Shown here piece by piece: positions 45,001 to 54,000 of a stretch of DNA of 64,000 nucleotides. The notes under the pieces are model-generated. The model saw only the letters and a list, made by a program, of their open reading frames with translations. It was not told the origin of the DNA and did no database searches. The DNA is from Lottia gigantea (Eukaryota > Mollusca > Gastropoda > Lottiidae), in contig NW_008709919.1 of NCBI RefSeq assembly GCF_000327385.1, forward strand, positions 88,096 through 152,095. Direction: 5' to 3'. Each line of letters starts with the position of its first letter. Within the stretch, counting starts at the first letter, position 1. Position numbers and translations under genes: made by a program.

Positions 45001-48000
45001 TATGTTATCCTAAACAACAAACACAAAATAACACTTTCCATCTATGATACATTCATTATCATACAACAAACACAAATATTATATGTTATCCTAAACAACA
45101 AACACAAAATGACACTTTTCATCAATGATACATTCATTATCCTAAAATGACAAACACAATATATGATATCATATGTTATTGTTATCCTAAATACAAAATT
45201 CATAGAGATATCACATCATACATTATCCTAAATAACCAACACATGATATCACATCATACATTATCCTAAATAACCAACACAAGATATCCATCATACATTA
45301 TCCTAAATAACCAACACAAGATATCCCACCATACATTATCCTAAATAACCAACACAAGATATCACATCATACATTATCCTAAATAACCAACACAAAATTC
45401 ATATTTAACATTCTGTGGGATGTTAAAATTCACATACTGCATACAAACATAAATACACCCAACATAATTATCATTTTACAACTAACCCCAGTTACTTCAA
45501 AGTAGGCCATAATTAATGTCCAGCAAAAACCAACATATTATTAATTTGTTAAGCAAAAAATATGAAAGTTGTATTTACCCTTTGAGCACAAGTTCCTTCG
45601 GTGGTATTACAATTGTAACAATCTCTATCATTGGCGAAGTAGAAAACTTCATTACTGTAGTCCAGTCCATTATTGGAGGCACGTATCATATAGTAACCAG
45701 CTTTAGGTAATGAACAGGATACCAAACCAATATTAATATATTCTATATCGGTACTATCTATCCATTCACCAATACTACTATAATGTGTGGCATTCACCTA
45801 TTTTAGAAAAAAGAATATTTAAAGATACAGTTTTTTGGAAATTTGAATGAATTTGTAATATAACTAATCATTTATGAGATCATTAAGTCAGGCTGTAACA
45901 GAAAAGTGCTAAGGTTTCAAAATATAACAATGTAAAGGATCTGTCTACCAAAGATACCTTGTCAAAAATGCTTTCCTGAATCGTTCGCATCTATGTACAG
46001 CTATTTCAACAAGGAAAGATGACTAAAAGTGACAAGTTCCGATTTGTTTGATGCAATCCAGAGAAATAAAGTAAATGAAATCAAACTTCATTATCTAATT
46101 TACCTCAATTTTCTTGAATTGACATTTAAAGTTGGTACCCTTAACAAAATGGTAGCCTTCTACGACAACAGAATCACATGGTTGGTTTCTAGTGTTACAA
46201 AGTCCATCATTGTTCAATCTTGTTATTACAGGTTTGTCCTTGGCTTTCACAGAACAATCATCACCAATAAAACCAGCACAATAACAAATTCCTGAAAAAA
46301 ATAAACCAAGCAGTTCGAAAATATTCAAAATATTTTTAGGGGGAAAAAAATGCAAATAACTTGTTAAAACTTATTATTTGTCAAGGAGTAGGGAGGGTAT
46401 ATAAACAGGGCCCAGCCATTTTAACTCTATTATTACTTACATTGTTATCTTTGATTACTGAGTAGAGTTCTTTAATCAAATCATTAAACTGAGTAGTTTT
46501 GAATACAACTCCCCAGCAATTGTCTTCCATTATCAGGTTTGATTACTGAATAGTGTTCATTAATCAAATCATTAAATTGAGTAGTTTTATATACAACTCA
46601 CTCTCAATTTTCTATTATTATTAGGTATAATTACTGAGTAGTACTCATTAATCAAATCATTGAATTGAGTAGTTTTAAATACAACTCACTATTACTATTC
46701 TACTATTGAGTTTGATTACTGAGTAGTGTTCTTTAATCAAATCATTAAATTGGGTAGTTTTAAATTCAACTCACCATCAATTTTCTACTATTATTATGTT
46801 TGATTACTGAGTAGTGTTCATTAATCAAATAATTATACTGAGTAGTTTTAAATACAACTCACTATCAATTTTCTACTATTATAAGGTCTGATTACTGAGT
46901 AATGTGTTTTAATAAAATCATTAAACTAAGTATTTCCAAATATTTTTGGAAGATGCTTCCTCAAGGATAAATTTACGCATCAACCAAACCTAAAGCTTAA
47001 ATAAGATATCAAATTCTTACCATTTATGCAATTTCCATTATTACTACAACTGTTCGGGCAGAGTGAATTAATGGTAGAGTCTGGCACTAAATTGGTCAGA
47101 TTTTTATAGATTTGTTTTGAACATCTTTCTTCCAAACCATCTTCTAATAATCTAAAGAATGTCCTGTCACCTGTATACTAAAATAGAAATAATAATAACA
47201 TTACCAAGAGAAAACCAAGATTTTATAATAGAAATCCAAAAGTCCACACACTGAAAAAAATACAAGCTACATCAATGCACAGTGTAGAAGAGTGGAAATT
47301 TTCAAAAAGTCAAATCGTAAATTTGGACATTTTTGCATTACTTCCAAAAAGAGATGTTCAATACAAAGGACCACAATATTTTTTTCCCATTTGAATAAAC
47401 TGAATACAAGAAGTTTCCAATTAAGAAAAATTACATTGGAGAGCTTTTCCTTATTGATTACAAATCTGCACCTTAGACACTTAAACAAGAAAAGGCCATT
47501 TAGGAAAATGAAAGAGTAGGCCTACCTTAATGTTGTTGATACAGTTAGTCAATTCATCATCTGTATAATTTTGAACCACACTGTTACAAATTGTGGAAAT
47601 CTTAGAATTGCTGATTGTCTGACAAAATTCTGTAGCATTAGCTTCATTCCATCCATTTCTCCAGACTGGTACCTAGAAAGAAAAATAGACAGCACTTGCA
47701 GAAGCATACAAAATACTAATATTCAGCAATCATTATAGTTTGATATATGGAGTCTAGTTGTAAGATTTGAAGAAATACATAATTTAGGAGAGCAAAGACA
47801 TCCAACTTTAAGATTTTGAACCAAGTTCAGGTCATGTGTTTTAACATATTTTGAGCTGATAACAAAAATTCCAGTCAAATTCAAAAGAGCTTATAGTACT
47901 TACATTAACAGGGTCAGGTTTCTGTATATATTCATCAATAACTTGTACCCCCATCAGACAATTTACAGGAGCAGACGCAGTATATTTTACAAGATCAGAC

Positions 48001-51000
48001 GTTACTTCATAATCTGGAATACAACAACAATTTGATGCAATGCTATCAAAATTATTACAAAATTGCTATATATGGAATAAACTTTCAGGCTTTACAGATC
48101 ATACGTTAGACAGGACATTGGCACCTTGGTGTATTGGACTTCATTCTGACCCATGTAAAATAAATATTTATTATACTATTATCTTAAATGCATGTACATG
48201 TACTTGAAAAAACATCACATTTTCAATCGTAAAAGTGCTATGAACAGCTGTAATTGAGCTCTATCATATTTGAATGAAATATTTAGATAACTATATTCTA
48301 TTGTTGAAGATGTTTCTGACAGCAAGCCTTGAAATGCAAAGGTGGTAATTAAAATATAACCAAACACCACTTACCCGGAAAATAGGCTTTTAATGCAGGA
48401 CATGTTAAAACATGAGATGAATGACATCGTGTACTATCTGCTGATCTACATTCACAACTCTCTCTTACATCTTTAGGAGCAGACGTCATTTGATCAGGAC
48501 AAATACCATAAAATATAGTATCCTTACGATCAACTCTGTTAAAATGATAAGAACAATTTTTACAATTTTTATCACAAAAAAGCATGGGTTTCAACTCCTA
48601 CTGATTGGACAGTCAGGTCTGTTTAGAAATCTGTAATTTTGGTCTTAAAAGAAATTTTGTCATTTATTGTTACCAGTGACACATAAACAAATAAAAATAT
48701 TTCTCAATTACTTATGGACACATGGTGAATCATTTTCTCTCAATAGATTTATCAATATAAAAATAAACTTACCTCCATGTTTTAGAGAAGTCATTGTTGA
48801 CATTGTCATTGACCATTACACCATCTTGTTTAATATACTCATTACTATCAGAATTATCATATAATCCACATAAACCTACAAAAATATAGTACAAATGAAA
48901 TGAGATGGAGTACTACAGTCTATGGCTTTGCAATTTATTGCAAATCATATCATGGAGTGCGCAATTGGGTAACATTTCTCCTGTAGAGCACGGTCAACAC
49001 ATTTACTCTTATTTAACTCATTCAATTTGTTGTAGATCAATGTGTAGCTTCATATTAAGTGCAGTTTATTTTCTGATTCAAGTAAAAGACCAAAATGTGC
49101 TTTTGGCATCAAATCCATAAGGCCAGTTTCAGACACCATAGAGATTAGGTTTTCAATAGCTATATACCATATACATATCAAAACAGTAAGGCCATACAAA
49201 ATAAATAGTCTGTTTTACAGGCCTTTTTTAAAAAATCAGGGCGAAAGGGCAAATTTATTATTTCTAAGCGCGTTTTTAGATTTTCAACTGGAATAAATCG
49301 GAGTGAGCAAAAGCAGTTATTATCTATTACCACAAATTTAATGTGCATTTAATATTAAGGCAACAATCAGGCATTTTTGGGCCTGTAAAACAGACTATTT
49401 ATTTTGTATGGCCTAATGTATTATTGTATACAATATTTAAAAGAAGCTCACCTAGTGTGTTGTTGAAATCTAATGGAGAAGAGTAAATCCACACACTGAT
49501 GAAATCATTGAATTGTTTAACACTAACTTCTGTTCCAGTTGGTAAATATACCTGAAAATATCATTTTAATTCTCTGTCAAAAATATTGCTTTGCTCCAAA
49601 TATTGAAAGTTACTCAAATCTCTATACTAGCCAAATCCATGAAGATTTTTCATCGAAAGATCCTCTCCAAAACATAAGATGAGCTCTCCTCAACAAAAAA
49701 ACATGCATTTAGTGTAGAAAACTCATCATCACAGCAGCAGAGTTGGATATTTAGCTGACACATTTTATTCTTAACCCAATAAGAAAAGTCACTGACAAGA
49801 GGGCCATGCATCGGAAGATCAGACTCCATGATGTTTTTGGTCCTTGTACAATTTCAGTCTTTTTTTTCAAGTCAAGCATAGTTGTTTTCATTTTAAAGGG
49901 ATTGTAAAAAGATTTTCTAGATTCTTATGTGTATCAGGGACACTGATAGCTTCAATTTGCACCATTCCATGTAGCTTCTGGCAGCTCCCCTTTAGTGACG
50001 TCATAAAGCACGTTAGTTTTAGTGAAATTGCAAGAACACAGACGTCAGAATGATAATTGGAAGGGTGAAAGTTGATAGTATCAGTGTCCCCGATACACAT
50101 AAAAAGTTTATAAAACCTCTTTACTATCCCTTTAACATTTGTTGCAACAATTGGTTAAAAAGCTAAATGTATGTTCAGAAATGTCCATATGTGGTGGTAA
50201 GAGTTTTTCTTACCTCATATTCTCTGCCACTGTTAAAACTATAAATAGTGGTATCTGGTTCAAGATCACCATTCAAATACATGTCAACTTCTAAATGGTC
50301 ATTACCCTTGCAGCCACTGATAACTACAACATCATCATTTGATCTGATGGCAACAGCACAACTACACACAGCATCAGCAACACCATCACATTCTGTATTA
50401 AACACATGAACCTGAAAGAAGAAAACATCAATTGATCTAACAACAATTACACAACTACACATAACATTAACAACACCACCACATTCTGTATGAAAAACAC
50501 ATGAACCTGAAAGAAGAAAATTGTGATAAGAACAGCAACAACAGCACAACAGCACAAAAGCACAACAGCACACAGCAGCATCATCAACATCATCACATTC
50601 TGTATTTAACACAAGATCCTAAAAGAACAAAGCATCATTTTTTCCTAACCACAACACAAAGCATCAACGAAAGCACAACATCATCACCACTTTCGGTCAT
50701 TAAGCACATGAAAATAAGTACTCACTGAATATGGCATCTCTTTACTCTGGTATAAAATTTGTTCACCATTTAACTGACTGGTGTAAACCCTTTAAAACAG
50801 ATTCCAAGTCAAAATCATATTGGTTGCATATGTAATTGATTTAAAGGGACAGGTGGGCCATTTTTTGACCAATCAAACTTAGTCTCAGAAACTGGAATTT
50901 TTTAGCTGAGCTAATCAGTAATAGTGTGCACAGCTCACCGTCGAAATTTGAGCCTTCAAATCCATGGGTGTCCAGAATTATCTGCGTTTGAATGTTAAAA

Positions 51001-54000
51001 TGACGACTTGTCAATTTAAGATACTCTGTGATATATAGAATTACATATATAGAAATAGAAAGTGAAACTCCTATTTTGATACATTTCTAGTTCTACTGAA
51101 GACTATTTACATATATATTCAAGACTAAAATCAACCCAAATAATGGTGCACCTGTCCCTTTAACTATTCCTCAAACATAAGTCATTTGTTCAGTATAAGA
51201 TACTACTTTGAATAAATTCTACTGCAGATGTAACATTATATATCAAATTTGCATAGATATTAGGCTAACATATTCCATGGACATAAGGGTGACTGGGATA
51301 TAAGATTTTCTTCTTTAATTATTCCTTAATGCTTAGATAGGCCATCGATGGAAAAGAAATATAACACACGGTTATATTTAAGTCAAATATTAGATATTGC
51401 TTGGATATCATGTATTAAAAACTTACACATTATCGAAAGTTGTAATATGTCCAGTAGGTAATGATTTACATACAGATATTTCATCTTTATCACAAGTTTC
51501 CACCTGTAAATAAAATTTTCATACAAGTCCACTTATCTTTCAAAGCAGAGAATAGGCTCACCTGGTCCTTGGTCAAACCTTTTTGAATTGATCTTTCACA
51601 GATAATCCATTTACTTACAAATGAATTATTTAAGGGCACCACCAGACTTTCACATGTTAACCAAGATTAGAATCCACAACCAGCATTTGTTTGACGTAAT
51701 TAACCAAGCAAATGACGTTATGTAATGTTTCAATGCTCTAAACTACTGTGCTCCAGGGCTTTTGAAGAGAGCAAAGTTCTAATTTGTATTCCTGTTAGCT
51801 GAGATGGACACTGGTGTCCTCACTTTTAATTTAATACCCACTTTCATGATAGCTGTTTTGAAGTTGGCTCTTGTAATCCAAGTGCATTATGACAGCAAGA
51901 GATAAGCTCTTGAATTGTGAAAAAGGCTGCCATTCTGATGTATGAGCGTTACTGAATTTGAGCTTTAAAAACACCTTCACTTACCTTGATCATTTGAGCT
52001 GATTTAGACATGCATGACAGACATTCTCCAGGAACTACAGTCACAGTGATAGAGCTCATTCTGGTACCATCAATTAACAAATCTTGATTGGCCATGACAG
52101 GTATTTCTATTGGGCTCATCCAATTTTCGTTGCTGTAGGTCCATTTGCATTGAGATTGGGATGAAGCAGATGGAACAGTGATTTGAGGTAGAATTCTATC
52201 ATTGGTACATCTGACGGGATTGTCGTCTGCTACAGTTGTCTGCAGGTAAATCTGACAATCTTCCTTCAAGTTATTGATGAGACATATGAAACTTGGTGGT
52301 GCATTTCCCACAACCTTAAAGCTGCCCTGTTCTCCTTCACAAATTTGCAGACTGTCTTCAGTTTCCAACTACAACACAATGATAAAATGTCAAATTTTGT
52401 CCTTCTACATGACAAATCAATGGAAGGACCATCAAAATAAAACATAAATTTGAAAATTGGACACTTTTTCTACCACTGCTATTTTTGTCAGATTTGATTT
52501 TGGAAAAGGGAGGGTTTGATTCTCCCAAATGTACACGCTGGGGATGGAACACATTAAGAAATTGGAGCCAGTTGTCCTGGCTTGATAGTTCGAATGTGCA
52601 CGACTACATTATTACAATTAATTTTGGTTACATTAATATTGAATTAAGAATTAAACTTTGGTGATAACGTTGGTTGATAATGTGATGTGATGTATGTTTG
52701 TGGTGTGATCAACTGTGTTTACACACAAATAATGCTAGTGAAACCAATGTTTAATTCTTATATTTATATTCAGATACTTTTATTAACACAATTTTCACCT
52801 TTTTATATGATCCGTTCCATGAATTTGCCACAAATCTTAGATTACATCATTGTGCTTTTATGACATCATAGTATCACGTGACAACAGTTTATCGAAAAAA
52901 AAAACACCAGTTTGCGTAAATGGTTCATTGAAATATTTCCAGATACAAGAGAGAAAAACAACTCACTGTAACACCAGGCATAAATACATCGCTTTCAACC
53001 TTGTCTGTAAATATATCCTTACTGCAGTCTAATGAATGACAGGCTTTAATGGAACACTGATGCTGAAATTTGAAAAAAAAATATTTTTTCTCAATGACTT
53101 CTGAAAAAATTTTACATAAAGACCAATTCAAAATCCTTATTGACAAATTAATGCTGACCCTTAGGAATCACCTGATGTTTTTCTGTGATTGAGCTTCTCA
53201 ACTTTCCATCCCCCTAATCCCCTTAAGGAAATTCAGTCCATTAAATCCCTAGTCAGTTTTTCATTTAATTTAAGGCAAACATAGAGTCAAAACTTACGAT
53301 ATAAGTGATATATTTCCCTAAATCATGTTTTATGTTTAATATTCAGGACAGGGGATGCTTTTTCAACACTGTACCTCTCTGAGATTGAGGAGCTCAATAT
53401 TAATCACAATTTTTATAACTTTATTCTTGAGAACATCTTCACAAACTTTTCAAAAAATTGATTCAATGAAATAACCCACATAATATGAATGAAACAAAAT
53501 ATTGAAAGATCTAATTTAATCCAAGTTGAAGGGTTGAATGAACCCATGATATTTTTACAAGCTTTATTATGTAATAGGAAACATGTAAAAACACAGGTGT
53601 TCAAAAATAATAATCACTTCCGTTATAAGATATTACACTAAGTGAACTTACAGATTTTTGATTTTTGAAATCCTGGATGGTAACTTGTAAAGTTTGTGAT
53701 GTAGACAGTGATGGTAGTAGTGATGTTTGTATAGCGATATTATCACGAAACCACGTCACTTGATATTGTATGCTTAATGACGGTAGATCTGTAGTCTCAC
53801 ATACCAATTTTATATCATCCTCAGAAATGTAATCTAATCTCAATTTAGGTTCTTTTATACCCACTGGTACAACAGTCTCTATTAAAAGAAAAGGGGCAGA
53901 AATTTTAACAATATGAACATCAAAAATTTAAAAGATGATTGTACAAGTTTCCTTATCTTGAAGTTAAAAGCATATTAAATACCACACCTTAAGTTATCTT

